DNA of 64,000 bases from Algivirga pacifica (lineage in GTDB: Bacteria; Bacteroidota; Bacteroidia; Cytophagales; Flammeovirgaceae). The translations under genes were made by a program, and so were the position numbers. The notes below the pieces were generated by a model. That model had not been told where the DNA came from. It did not search any database and saw nothing but the letters and a program-made list of their open reading frames with translations. This document shows positions 21,901-30,100 of this stretch, piece by piece. Each line of letters begins with the position of its first letter. The stretch's first letter is position 1. Location: positions 62,001 to 126,000 of the forward strand of contig NZ_BAABJX010000065.1 of the NCBI RefSeq assembly GCF_039543525.1. The letters are read 5' to 3'.

Positions 21901-22673
21901 TACGATGAAAACTGTGCAGGAAGTGAATTCTCCACACTCTGGATAGGGTAAACACTCATTTTACAACAGGTACCATCCCAAAGTGATTGATTGTCCAAAT
22001 AAGTATAACTACATATCTTTTTTCTATTACCCTTGGATTCAATAAGAGCCGTTTTTGGTTGAAATATTAATGCATTATTTGTGTGTTCCAACTGCTCACT
22101 CTCATTACTTTTGAGCGAAAACCCAAAGCAGATAGAGCCTCTTCCATAATTCTTTTTATGTGATTCAGAAAACAACTTATCATGAGTAAGTGGGATAAAA
22201 CATTGGTCAAATTCGTTCCGCATCTCTACTAAATCAGTTACAACAATATTTCCCTCATTAGCTAAAAACTCTAATGCTTCTTTATCTGCATTGTAACCAA
22301 TTGTTAGTTCCCTAGCCAAACTTCCATCTACAAGAAGCGTGTGGGTGTGATTTCCTATTCCAACCCCAAAATCAATTACTTTATTGCCTTTAAATGTAAT
22401 ACCAACTAAATCAAGCCTCGAAATACCAAGGTTATCTACCCATATAATTTCGTTATTATCTCTATGCCGGTTACGAAGATCTGTTACAATATCCTCAGTG
22501 ATCGTTACAGATTTATTTTGATAGAAGACTAGAGTAAAATAATTATTATCACCCGTAGTAAAAGCCGTTGAAAAATCAAATTTGTTTGATTTTGTGATAT
22601 CCGAGTAAACTAAAATGCCACCATCACTCACTAAATAAATATTTGGGAAATCGGGGGATTGGTCAAGTTTCAT
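12990..22673 (-). CDS. Giant 3227-residue protein with C-terminal CHAP-like domain
   Basis: Not recognised over most of its length. There is no signal peptide and no Rhs/YD repeats. Residues about 540-1450 are beta-rich with repeated long strands (for example around GGLEVGFKLNGP and YVGASISVYGILEGAFAF), suggesting stacked beta domains. The middle third mixes beta and charged helical stretches. The last about 130 residues form a Cys/His hydrolase-like domain: GDCNAFVKAVAKEFG supplies Cys and HGHVVVVVEG supplies His, followed by KYPRAYWGSLGG. The start is 2 nt after the stop of the upstream secreted protein, so they are co-translated. It may be a large delivered toxin or a virion-associated lytic protein. 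AT-rich relative to the phage-like genes. Confidence 0.7.
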   Translation of the reverse strand: MKLDQSPDFPNIYLVSDGGILVYSDITKSNKFDFSTAFTTGDNNYFTLVFYQNKSVTITEDIVTDLRNRHRDNNEIIWVDNLGISRLDLVGITFKGNKVIDFGVGIGNHTHTLLVDGSLARELTIGYNADKEALEFLANEGNIVVTDLVEMRNEFDQCFIPLTHDKLFSESHKKNYGRGSICFGFSLKSNESEQLEHTNNALIFQPKTALIESKGNRKKICSYTYLDNQSLWDGTCCKMSVYPIQSVENSLPAQFSSYLLMNCPTGTRTDFVDEMGIQYTMDEPHALMSRLTFINTKKSKSRRDFFFSPLEGEQLKISTANGKYMLLGNSGTERVDACILEFRDYTKVLFDENDTDLGKDHEGSLTSVLVLSNAVKHYLDAEHAPYFRNLSTKENSLENEGKVESEYAPIQIGRLGLRDVGDQEYIVPLIPTLAFRRNKSLEEIENLLVRKRLDTSNFFGFVPKSDDSTVITPQGFTKVANRLDFIKTDDNQGLESATKTRFTIKNIDTDFSISIAREDVFFVTTPKLLKQANNFIVNFDIFFDVQGFGVDLNLGNVKDEDLVDDNRIIIFKYSRHTLDYLINDTSKWSNYGSFGASNKLIDLNKIQEVVQNEFDKFDKKYKEENTKEDYRYIQDEIRHNRGWNGVLILNIPIENSSLLPTEFDGLLSSQHLKQDDNKINDGKLKLETPLRFEYVAIPVNKTYVNNGKIDIESTVFYGLIDYDVVGTWDDRGLDFDEVNKFFRRSGDISYRFALSKLLIRFENSEFRNFISYAFVKVHNLFEDDVTFEGVELSNASKLLPNVDPERKIKNLFRLDGSIQTDSYGRNIFRFNLDTGIKVEFGKNDIIETLVLTKASFANVEGASDVYRFDLDANVQFSKNIGNMKDLLHIESLLLKNIGLKFDKKDVLPDIKFDESKLQFFPKIKFNGKGLLGSFPIKFNRFQVFQIDKTGLLDYDFSSVYSKELHGSSMWSMVFDFDLGTLGDLAAFKMLKGELLVGWTKDGGLEVGFKLNGPSKKGVNVDFGPFQLSIERFDLCTFEAREGTSYLMRLVNARMKIYTTELPPKDAFDFNGIIYAQPRKKLAWFIAATKKGTVEAPGNLVLGVGQRVGPKVETMDRTVESLINKALDVFSTNLDPCSTGNPVNDFYEPKRNWFLGSNDFIPSGWRKIFDMQFVFNDPDLYGIHLELKKIIDFDILYKKLSDKLGVYSLEFELPPEFRNIEAGGIAWTLPNLGVDIFTNGDFKIDIGYPRKSGDWSRSCLMQLRPFVGWVGFYITRLRTASLSLFGKYQSEVEDCLILQTGMAFRVGLGGYIDKGVFYVGASISVYGILEGAFAFKPDEGALDQFLPDHFALAGRVGAIAELVGYINFRITKVSVHVILRVEFGLTLYVINGKLQEVPMYIEGSVRVRVRFTISCFKIFRKKICIRVTLSYHSRVRFNYILGKGGNNLLALHGERPFTIDLTQPVSVNITDIPVIYIPTITTVDESQRGTTESYLIHQFAINFFGCCYNEKTGALEYAAKNVLKDRIITPIFEAVFTHALGEMEEKVMDYKHLRAYFLEGPHADNVEFKIRYRPVLLSGYGSNLDEKLLTDHMLYDFDNNEFKAFQKLLENDECTEDSGKCPFRPIPIPVSRHMSVRRKDQSIPESDSFTLRWEGILNLEGGNEKEFTYKGNYSESDLATLDKQFDKYFTQFLDRSDNGPKLAETKYDLNEDLVIAEYFKFIGLVTLETYMEYLIEQKIDEDIENPKIQLKKLLEEDGDWKLNSDERLGAIIGRLNYFYNSGLRLTDVLGNPDDTKSYFDLLGQTHKINGIVDGPEEDIDIIFTNSHGSVSLKDDVLGFGADSFKEEVHDKINLNLDKLKDTVLKSEISNPFELVPVVLPVSNSTIKVESTRYFELPVQIRNDQSRNKAFINLRISDNENRSVMKIRGQDIKLDYRAVVQVELSARVQTVSVDGVQKVKSLEFVDTSMDAVNLLHRVHTSQGFVKNIHCYFKKEEKNKPTEYIDLITGSNQNEIYLVKTNLSPKTHPPVIMDQVNLFTNNAINYTASVSNIIDFVRILWEASVTNNGGYFLTDFSESEIFNSVLLDVKDQIQLVFSFEAAPNTEFISYSNYIRVDEMSLGDSSLFEALDKGSHSLFTELMEVDSKTPVLEYQPTIPSHCFALHVERQNNEFESDKFEQYLPLEYSVSKANGEPLLSSDEVLPIMPQSPQSAVPEKNVTFGSELLIYKHVSPISEVKCDSQPYRYKHVGKKFNVQVGLRDVFGFRATSLGEPLTLIHRYFDKLEPVSSWPYIKLSYWLDKVKDGKLIWKLNINVFEKGGKYEKINFDEALKKLLLIQDQINEKDSKGNIYQRIRFSMEGFSVSEDKLRREMCKAVDYALDQLVKNKTEPEDFGLEFETPEIMTLRTVLAPSIMISRESESEKDFFVQVPDADKVWGVSEIKSTRFTVPLRGKEEGTTWKNLDDILRKESKGRYTIGLSSGESKVENTEKFAYIIDTSMLTFEVTNKQPLSRKNYFGLVPYSTQKWNGTYKGNIIDGKIDLDQGLRLILAKIDQLLTPEGLSGFRREEIKSHIEKLIQSKKILVEEELHGRVDNIDNLNANVSPEMQEELRKILLEKANYFYEYDGMITVELESDYLKELEEYRLLVGIPQVPDYNLVSSKLDCRNGVPSWTIMFDQIGSSKFIELDFTPKITHLEFDIDNISGEKDVEKSTWIQLLQPVDLPKINTNHTNDDEDKWPRIYREFPPNPHLKKHYAKQEFGDTNKVVWKREIGQWSYIMHIDDTEYDEGTASQYFPGDVLRIYLSTRESDHISPLTDVRDFEGFIAYWSIKFSSKQKNISNNKDFIIDLYNELTKPKPEELYESNTEGNQYFELTKSNSDNWTITHKCSPLFEVFTTVERLPETNLKVLKVKVTSKDFNVLGEPKKSKIRSIRSEAEAYRNTAVKNKRFQYVTNRSVFSTWVTPHITFFNSILNESLHESVFKLFASLNLPYKVTSKWLIDTHDLNVERNAKLPVIPIEQMEFDASKTHSVKYQEEFLYDKKFEVYDNGYPVLSITLYDHSEEKNKVDRPLLTIATIFRNKTKETISFTDNNGQKVILACEKHWETNKGDCNAFVKAVAKEFGIILTGQADNIVDQIKGPAWIKLGKDGLKAKKKAEEGWLVIGALRSEQHNPPREHGHVVVVVEGAVAHGKYPRAYWGSLGGKPHQNETINYSWRKADRDNVIYAAIKID

Positions 22674-22675
22674 AT

Positions 22676-24286
22676 CTAGAATGTGATTTTATCTTCTGGG
22701 AGTAATAAAAGGTTTTTAGTATTTTTCAGACATATTCTTTTATAACGACCATACCAGAGTCGAAATATCTTCACTTTGGATCGATTTGTTTTTGTATTAA
22801 TTAATTGCTTAAAAGAAGTATTTAAAGGAATCTGTCTTTCTGTGTCATTCACATACACTGTGATCAGTGGTACAACTAAATTTCTTGCTCCAAAAGACGA
22901 ACAGTAGTTTTCACCTATGAGTGTCTCCATCTTTCCATCCCAAAACTCCTGTTTAGCTGAAACATAGTGAAACATGTTCGAAGTACAACAGAAAGGATTA
23001 CTGAGGTTCTTCAATCCCATACATTCCAATTTAGGACTTGAAGCGTCAGCGCTAACTACATTTTGCTTAAAATTCTTTTGATGTAAAAAAATATACGGTG
23101 CACTCCACGTTCCTTTGGTTAATTGAATATCTCCGGTTGAAGATTGTAAAACATCATTGCTAGAAATTGTATTATTAGAAATTCTGGTATTTGAATATTG
23201 GATCTTCAGAAATGGTATTGGCTCATAATACCCATATTCATTACGATACAAGGGAATAGTTGTCGTTCCTATAAGCGAAAAGTGGTGTAACTCATTTTCT
23301 TCTTCCCTTATTTCTACGTTGTCTATTTTAAGTGTCATCCTCGGGTTCAGTAAAACCGTAGAGCCCTCGTTGTTAATTTTACATACATACCGTGTAAGTA
23401 ATTCTGAACTGGGCGTCGGGATACTACCCATCACGTGTTCGACAATATCCTGAGCCAATCCTTTTGGCCAGATTGTACTGTTTACCACACCATATTGTGA
23501 AAACTCCGATAATAGTGTTCTCGCAATGTAAAAGAAACGGTCATTCACATTAGAAAGACCTATTGAATCATCTAATACGAGTGTATTAATTAGATTTTTA
23601 TTTTTATATATTTCGAATTCAGCTTTCAGTAGGTTAATTTTATCAGATTCAATTTCTCCACTTCTATTTAAAAGATCTTCAATTTCTTTCTTATAACTAT
23701 CAAAAGCGAGTTGGTTTGCCTGTTGATCGTGCTTAGAACCAAATAATAGTTTCTGAAAATCTATTTGCAGAAGAAAACCTGCTTTGTAATATTTAACTTT
23801 GCAGTATTCGTTTATCACCTTCGGCTCAAGGTAACTCAAATCAAATTCTGTTTCATCTGTCTCACTAAGCAATAACTCGGGGGATATTAATCCTAATTTG
23901 CTAATTTTAAATCTTTTTTTTCGAGCACTCTTAAGATTTATTAACTCCTTAGAATCTTCCTGTAGCTCATTTACTACACTGCTACTCTCCAACCATTTAA
24001 TTTCTTCTTTAAAACCAATATCTTCTATTGAGTAAGCCATTGTAAAGTATGCGCATTGCTCAACTTTTCGCTTCGAAGTGAAGTAATTAGAATTGATCCC
24101 CGTGACATAAAAGTAGTGATAACGGTACATCTTCTTCACTTTATTCTTTTTAATCTTTAGTTTTGTTCCCGGTGCGAAAAGGTATTCTCCAAACTTGTCC
24201 AATTTTTTTATCTTAAATTTTTGAGCGTTCAATACAGGACAAATAAATAATACAAAAACTAAGGACAATAGGGTCTTGCTTTTCAT
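22676..24286 (-). CDS. Secreted protein of unknown function, partner of the giant protein
   Basis: A 536-residue protein with a clear signal peptide (hydrophobic 5-20, cleavage near LNAQ). The mature part is unrecognised. Residues 100-260 are helical and charged; the C-terminal half is beta-rich. A KQEFWDGKMETLIGENYC segment echoes QSLWDGTCCKMSVYP in the N-terminal part of the giant protein, so the two may share a domain. Its stop is 2 nt before the giant ORF, so one operon. It probably acts outside the inner membrane, perhaps as receptor, export partner or immunity factor; none of these can be proven from sequence. Confidence 0.6.
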   Translation of the reverse strand: MKSKTLLSLVFVLFICPVLNAQKFKIKKLDKFGEYLFAPGTKLKIKKNKVKKMYRYHYFYVTGINSNYFTSKRKVEQCAYFTMAYSIEDIGFKEEIKWLESSSVVNELQEDSKELINLKSARKKRFKISKLGLISPELLLSETDETEFDLSYLEPKVINEYCKVKYYKAGFLLQIDFQKLLFGSKHDQQANQLAFDSYKKEIEDLLNRSGEIESDKINLLKAEFEIYKNKNLINTLVLDDSIGLSNVNDRFFYIARTLLSEFSQYGVVNSTIWPKGLAQDIVEHVMGSIPTPSSELLTRYVCKINNEGSTVLLNPRMTLKIDNVEIREEENELHHFSLIGTTTIPLYRNEYGYYEPIPFLKIQYSNTRISNNTISSNDVLQSSTGDIQLTKGTWSAPYIFLHQKNFKQNVVSADASSPKLECMGLKNLSNPFCCTSNMFHYVSAKQEFWDGKMETLIGENYCSSFGARNLVVPLITVYVNDTERQIPLNTSFKQLINTKTNRSKVKIFRLWYGRYKRICLKNTKNLLLLPEDKITF

Positions 24287-24702
24287 AAATGAAAATATCT
24301 AATTAAATTACTGAGCTTTACACTCATTGAATATTTTGATTCAAGAAGTTCATCCTGATTCGTTTTGTTATATTAAAGTCTGAAAAAACAAAACATATTT
24401 CAGACCCTTTGAATAATCTCAAATATGACCACAACAATGATAGTATCAATTAGGTCGTGTATCAGTCGTAAGGCTGATGTTCTAAATTGTAGTGCCAGAC
24501 GAAGAACCTAAAAGCATCCCAATGCCTCTCAATTGAAAAATTGAACTACAATATCCAAATAAATAAGAATCCTAAAATAGGAATATTGTCGCATTTAGTA
24601 CTTTACTAAATGCTATCATCATATTACTTAAAACCACAATAAATATGTATAACTATTAATTTCAACCTCTATATCAATAACATCATCACATAAACCTTAC
24701 AT
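24287..24702. other. Intergenic stretch with two hairpins
   Basis: 416 bp between the beta-helix gene and the secreted protein gene, both on the minus strand. No ORF is convincing. Hairpin 1: GTCTGAAA (24378-24385)/TTTCAGAC (24398-24405). Hairpin 2: GCATTTAGTA (24591-24600)/TACTAAATGC (24604-24613) with a 3-nt loop. Neither is followed by a strong T-run on the minus strand. They separate the phage-like transcription unit from the giant-protein unit and may hold its promoter and operator. Confidence 0.4.
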
Positions 24703-26259
24703 CTAGAGTCCCAAATCCCCCTTCAACTCCCCCTTCTTCACCGCATCAATCACTCCTCTGCTCTCCAGCGCATCCAGAAACACTCCAAAGTAAGCCTTTG
24801 GTACCACTTCCATTTGTTTCAGAGTAGAGAAGTCTGCCCCAGTAGCATCAGCTGTAGAGGTCTCTCCAAACCCTTCCAAGGCAAACACTTTGTAGCTCGT
24901 TTCTTGGTGTAGTTGAGGGAATAAAGGTTGATGAGATTCTACCGTATTCCAAAACGGATAATGATTAGCAGTGGTTACTCGATATTCAGGACCATTAGCA
25001 CTACAATTAGAAGACTTAATCACCCAGTCCGTGACGTCCTTGATTTGTTGAGGTGTTTTGCCTTTCAAGACCAATGCGGTAGAATATTGATCAGGCTGTA
25101 CATCGATATGCACATTATCAAAGATCAGGTGAAAATCGTTATAGTTCATACCCAGATCCTTGTAGTTCGGATTGCCAAGTATTTTGATACCGAAACCACC
25201 GTTGAACTCTTGGTTGATGGTACAGTTCACCATTTGAATAATGTAAGGGGACTGTACGGTATAGTATCCTTCGAATTGGAATTCTACGGCTGACACAGAA
25301 TGCAGGTTGGCCGACCAAGATTCATGAATGGCAATCTGCTCTGGCGTATTATCAATCAGAATTTGATCTCTAGCAGTATCCCGCAAGTAACCGGAGGCAT
25401 TAAGGTCACTGAGGTCTGCATACCAGTCTTCTTCTTCATAGCCGAACTTAATCCTTACCGCTTCCAAAGAGGCTGGATTGGTAAATACGCAATTCTCAAA
25501 GTAGAAGGTGTTCCTCACAAACTCTCGGAAAGCAGACTTAAAGCCGGTTGTGAAATGTACATTTCGGAAGACCAGGGTATGATCATGCCATAAGGACGGA
25601 ATCACACCTATATAATCCTCTACATTTTCCACAGTAAACTTATTAATAAACCCACTGGCGGTATGTTCATGATTCCCAATGCCACCTCCTAATACTTTGG
25701 CTCCATGAATATGGACATGCATTTTGTGCATGATATGGATGGCCCCAATGTTATCCTCATTCATGGCAGAATAGATCTCGCCGTTGCCGTGAACGTGGAA
25801 GGTTTCTCCATGCTCATCATCTGGCAGGTAAGTTGAGTTGTTATACATTAGGAAAAAGCTCTGTACATTTTCCCTGGCATCCAGAATTGCCCCTTCGCAT
25901 AGATACACATCCATACGAGGACGTAAGAGTAATACCATGGAATAAACGGACTGACCTTTTCGAGAAAACTTGTATTCTCCCGGCAAAAAGACAAAGAGGA
26001 AACGTTCCTGTTTGTTGGATCGTAAGGTTCCGTACCAATACTGACTCCAGAAGTCATAGCCAAATGTAGCGTAAGTAGCATTTTCGGGTACCAAGTCATT
26101 GTTCATTCCATTGACGACGTAGATGAGTTTGGTATAACGTACATTGTTGACAATAATGGACCCGTTCACATTATTGAGAACCTGATTCTTTATGGCATTG
26201 AACTCTTCTGCAGCATATGCCTGTCCTGATTGTTTATTAGGTATCTCTACGACTTTCAT
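24703..26259 (-). CDS. Right-handed beta-helix protein, candidate phage fibre/spike
   Basis: A 518-residue protein. The first about 40 residues (IPNKQSGQAYAAEEFNAIKN) resemble the virion-anchoring start of Bacteroidota phage structural proteins. Residues about 110-430 show the short hydrophobic-Asn-Gly pattern of a parallel beta-helix (IYSAMNEDNIGAIHIMHKM, HGAKVLGGGIGNHEH, LVFRNVHF, YFENCVFTN). The C-terminus has conserved-looking VVPKAYFGVFLDALESRGVID. No signal peptide. It overlaps the ATPase gene by 4 nt, last gene of a three-gene unit. Likely receptor-binding or polysaccharide-degrading fibre; a pectate-lyase-like enzyme is the alternative. Confidence 0.6.
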   Translation of the reverse strand: MKVVEIPNKQSGQAYAAEEFNAIKNQVLNNVNGSIIVNNVRYTKLIYVVNGMNNDLVPENATYATFGYDFWSQYWYGTLRSNKQERFLFVFLPGEYKFSRKGQSVYSMVLLLRPRMDVYLCEGAILDARENVQSFFLMYNNSTYLPDDEHGETFHVHGNGEIYSAMNEDNIGAIHIMHKMHVHIHGAKVLGGGIGNHEHTASGFINKFTVENVEDYIGVIPSLWHDHTLVFRNVHFTTGFKSAFREFVRNTFYFENCVFTNPASLEAVRIKFGYEEEDWYADLSDLNASGYLRDTARDQILIDNTPEQIAIHESWSANLHSVSAVEFQFEGYYTVQSPYIIQMVNCTINQEFNGGFGIKILGNPNYKDLGMNYNDFHLIFDNVHIDVQPDQYSTALVLKGKTPQQIKDVTDWVIKSSNCSANGPEYRVTTANHYPFWNTVESHQPLFPQLHQETSYKVFALEGFGETSTADATGADFSTLKQMEVVPKAYFGVFLDALESRGVIDAVKKGELKGDLGL

Positions 26260-27104
26260 TCCTCAATAATTTTCTGGTTAAATACATCATACTGGACCTC
26301 TTCCCCTGAGGCGTAACGATTTTTCTCCATGATGGCAATGCCTCCCTTCTTGATATGGATGACTGCCTGAGCATCGTATTCACTCATAATCCCTCCGCGG
26401 GCTGTACCTGCTGTCGTACTTTGGAAAATGACCAAAAAGAAGGTGTTCGGATAGGCCTTCCTTAATTTGTCAAAGTCCTCCTGCCGAATGCCTGGAATCT
26501 TGTTAAAACTATCAATGGCCACCACATCAAACTGGGCAGCGGCTTGGCTTATTGTTTCAATACTTGTGGCTTTTCCGGCTATAAATACCTTGGACTGATA
26601 ATGAGGTACGATGTATTCGTTTCGCATTTGGGTTATCACATGGGAATTCTCCGCAATCTCTAGTGAAAATAATCCTATCTTATTTACTCCATGCACACTG
26701 CCAAAAGCATTGATCAGCTGGAAAAGAAAGCGTGTTTTCCCGGCTCCCCGATCTCCACGTAACACCAAGGCATACTCGTTGCGCTCCACGGCACGAATAA
26801 ACTGACCAATAGCTCCCGGTAGCTTGATCAAAGTATCCTCGTTTTGTTGGATGGCATTAATTGGATGGAAAAGTGTCCCCAATGCGGTCACTTTCGGTGA
26901 ACCTCCGGATGGTTTTCGGACCGTTTTCCGTCCCTTCGTCGGACCGTTTTGCAAGGCTTTAGGATATTTCTCTTCTACAATTGCCTGAATGATTTCCAAT
27001 TCAGTTTCGTCCTTTACCTTCTTAGCCTTCGTCCATCGAGCTTGTAGCCTCTTTGGAAGCTCCCTTATATTGATCTGCTTTATACTCATCCTCCTGTTCT
27101 TCAT
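26256..27104 (-). CDS. RecA-fold P-loop ATPase of phage-like module
   Basis: A 282-residue protein. The N-terminal about 75 residues are basic and disordered. The ATPase has Walker A GDRGAGKT (117-124), Walker B FDVVAIDSF (192-200) and a sensor-like strand FFLVIFQST. The pattern is of the RecA/DnaB/RadA group rather than the FtsK/A32 packaging group. Candidate roles are loading or strand-handling during replication, or genome packaging. It overlaps the polyvalent gene (4 nt) and the fibre gene (4 nt), so these three are translationally coupled. No terminase is seen in the window, which is why a packaging role is worth keeping open. Confidence 0.6.
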   Translation of the reverse strand: MKNRRMSIKQINIRELPKRLQARWTKAKKVKDETELEIIQAIVEEKYPKALQNGPTKGRKTVRKPSGGSPKVTALGTLFHPINAIQQNEDTLIKLPGAIGQFIRAVERNEYALVLRGDRGAGKTRFLFQLINAFGSVHGVNKIGLFSLEIAENSHVITQMRNEYIVPHYQSKVFIAGKATSIETISQAAAQFDVVAIDSFNKIPGIRQEDFDKLRKAYPNTFFLVIFQSTTAGTARGGIMSEYDAQAVIHIKKGGIAIMEKNRYASGEEVQYDVFNQKIIEE

Positions 27105-30100
27105 TCTTGTACCCCAAATAAACTTCCTTGTCGTTTGCCCTCATCCATTACCCGATTCTTGGAGACTCCCAGCTTATTCAACTTGCTTTCCTTCACATTG
27201 AGAATATCAATATATTGTTGTAGCATTTGATCCGCTTTTGCCTTACTGATATCATCTGCCTGTACCGCTTGATAAAAACGTTGTCGCTTTTCATCCAGGA
27301 TCTTTTTCGCTTCTTCCACTTCTGCTTTTAAGGCATTGTATTGGCTATCAAAAGCTTCCTCTGTAGAAGACTTACCTACATTGAATGCAATATTGAGTGG
27401 TTCCTTTGCCTCAAAATTTCCAAAGGTCGTTTTTCGATCAATCGCCTTCTTCAATCGTTCCAAGAACTTACGCTTGTTACTGAATTGACTCGCCTTTGTA
27501 CCGTAGCCTTTTTCGATTAACCATCGGGCTATTTCCGATTCATGGGCATTCGTCAGCTGAGGATAAAGATTTCTAGCTTCCCCGGTCCAATCCGCTATCG
27601 TATGAATTATATTTCTGTTGGTCTCATCAGAATTCTCTAACATCGTCACGGTTTGCCACATGTACCCCTTGGGGTTGAGGTAGGAGAGATTGATAATCTT
27701 GTTGGCATTCTTTCCTTCCTGTTCCTTCACCTGTTGGATCACTTTCTTCTCACACTCAGCCGGACCATTTAACACCTCACATTTCTTGCGTTGGTTACGA
27801 TAATAGTTTGCTCGCTCAAACTCCGTTTCTTTGGTAGAAAGTGTATTGGAGTTAAGTGCCATATGAATCGCTTCCTTTTCAGTCCCTTTAAACACCTTGA
27901 CTGGAATACTTGAGAATTCCTTATTCTTCTTACTCAATACTTTGAAAGCTGCCAAGCGGGAATGTCCTGAAATGACAACGTATACCTCTTTTTCCTTGTC
28001 GTACCATACGGTGATAGGATCAAAGATCGCCCAATCAAAAGTCCCTTCATGAACAGCCTGTATAATCTTATTCTTGCTGGTTTTTGAGTAGTCTTCTGTA
28101 CGGTTCTGGAAACGTTTGGTATCCGTACTGATCACCTCAAGAGGCATATCTTCTAGAAGAAATTTAGAAGCTTGTTTTGAGGACGCTTTTTTCTTCACAA
28201 TCTCTTTTTCCTTCTCAGCGCCTAAAGTCTCTTTTCTAACCGATTCATAGCGTTTCTGAATGTCTACTTTCTCTTCCAAGAGTTTCACGACTTCCCAGAA
28301 TCGTTTATCGGTATTCACATAAGCATAGCACTTGTTGATCACGTCTTCATAAGAGGTTTTCTGATACGCACATTGCCAATACAAAATAAGCATCAAGAGG
28401 ATCTGTTTTCCCTGATCTGCTTTATCGATATAGACATTCTCTTTCTTCTTGTAATCCATATGAAAGAAGGGCATACGCATAAAGAACGCAGGATTCTCCC
28501 TACTTCTACCGTTTTCCTCTATGGTATAGGTGCCATTGTAAAGCCAAAGGTCCTCGTTTTGTCGGCTTTCATAACGGAATTGCTTGAGGTCTTCCTTGAA
28601 ATGACGAATCACATTGGTACGAGTAGGCTTCCACTTTCGGTCAAAGAATCTTCCTACAGACTCAAATAACTCTTGAGCATGCTGCTTGTAAAGTCCAGCA
28701 ACCTTTTGTTTTCTTTTTTGCTCCTTCTGCTGATCCTTTACCCTCTTCTCGTCTAATTCAACCAACCTTCTTTTTCCACTCAGATATTCATAGAAATAGG
28801 TATCATTAGTTCCTATCTTAAAGCTATGCTGTATTGCAAGCTGTGTCATCATAAAGGAATGCTCCATATGCAGGCCATGTTCTTTTACTGCATCCACATA
28901 TTCCTGGGCATTTTTAGCCTGATGAATCTTTTTAGACGTAAAGAAGGCGATATACTTTTTGGCTGATTCAAAAGCTAACTTCAATTGTTCATCCAAGACC
29001 TTGATAAAGTTCTCCCGGGTACGTTCGTTCTTATCGGCAAAGCGAGGTTTCTTGATTTCCATATATTCAGATTCCATTCGCAATGCGGAATACAGGTAAC
29101 GATACAGCAACCCTCCATGACGGAAAATCACTTCCTCTGGCTTATAGGTACGGCTTTGACGCTGAATGGCATCATAAAGCTTTTCCCCCACCATTGCTTT
29201 CCAGGTTTCATGAGCCTCCTTTGACTCTTGCAATAGCTCCTTGACCAAAACATGCTTTCCATGGACCATTTCTCCTACCACTTTCAATAGCTCATTCCAC
29301 TCCTTAATGGTATATTTCTTTCCTCTTTGTGGAGCCTTTACAAAAACATATTGATCCGAAGTAGCTTGCTGTTTAGGCAATTCTAAAGGAGTATTCTTTA
29401 CGACTTCCTTCTGCTTATTCAGGATATAATCCGCTGCTTTTTGGGCATAAGAAATTGCCTTGAAGATGTACTTATGATCATCCTCCATATCCTTTACCAA
29501 GGCTTGGCTCCACCCCTTCACATAAGCTGCCGTATTATCGATAGTCTTGAAAAGAATACCTGCTTCTCCACACAAAAAGGCTGCCCCAACCTCAGCCACT
29601 AACTCTTCCTGGGCATACTTGTGATCCCCAAACTTTCGTCCACCTCTTTCGGGTTGATTCAATCGCTTCTTGTCTTTTGTCGAATGAACCAGCTCATGAA
29701 ATAAGGTTGCATAATACGCCTGCTCCGGATCAAAAGAAGTATAAGGAGGCATCTGTACATAGTCAGAAGAAGGACTATAAAAAGCCCTACTACCTCCATG
29801 CTTGATTTGGGGACGTTGTGGCATTCCTTCTATAATCTTCCTGGCAGAAGCAATTCCTTCTGGTGTGGCTTTGGGCTTTACTTCAGGAAATTCAATCCCT
29901 TCAATATCCTCCGCATTGAATACCCGGTAATAGCGTAATGCCGGATAAACACTATATTCTTTCAACTGCTCCCTTCCAGATGTTGACTTCTTTAGTTGCG
30001 CCTGAATGCGGTTCCATTCATTAATGGTCATACGTTTGCCTTTGGGATCTCGAACAATCAGTTCGTAATAAATCACCATGGCTGATTTACTGCCTTCCCT

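Noticed and set aside
12990..24286. Rhs toxin, type VI effector or contractile injection system component
   Set aside because: No YD repeats, PAAR, VgrG, sheath, tube or baseplate genes nearby.
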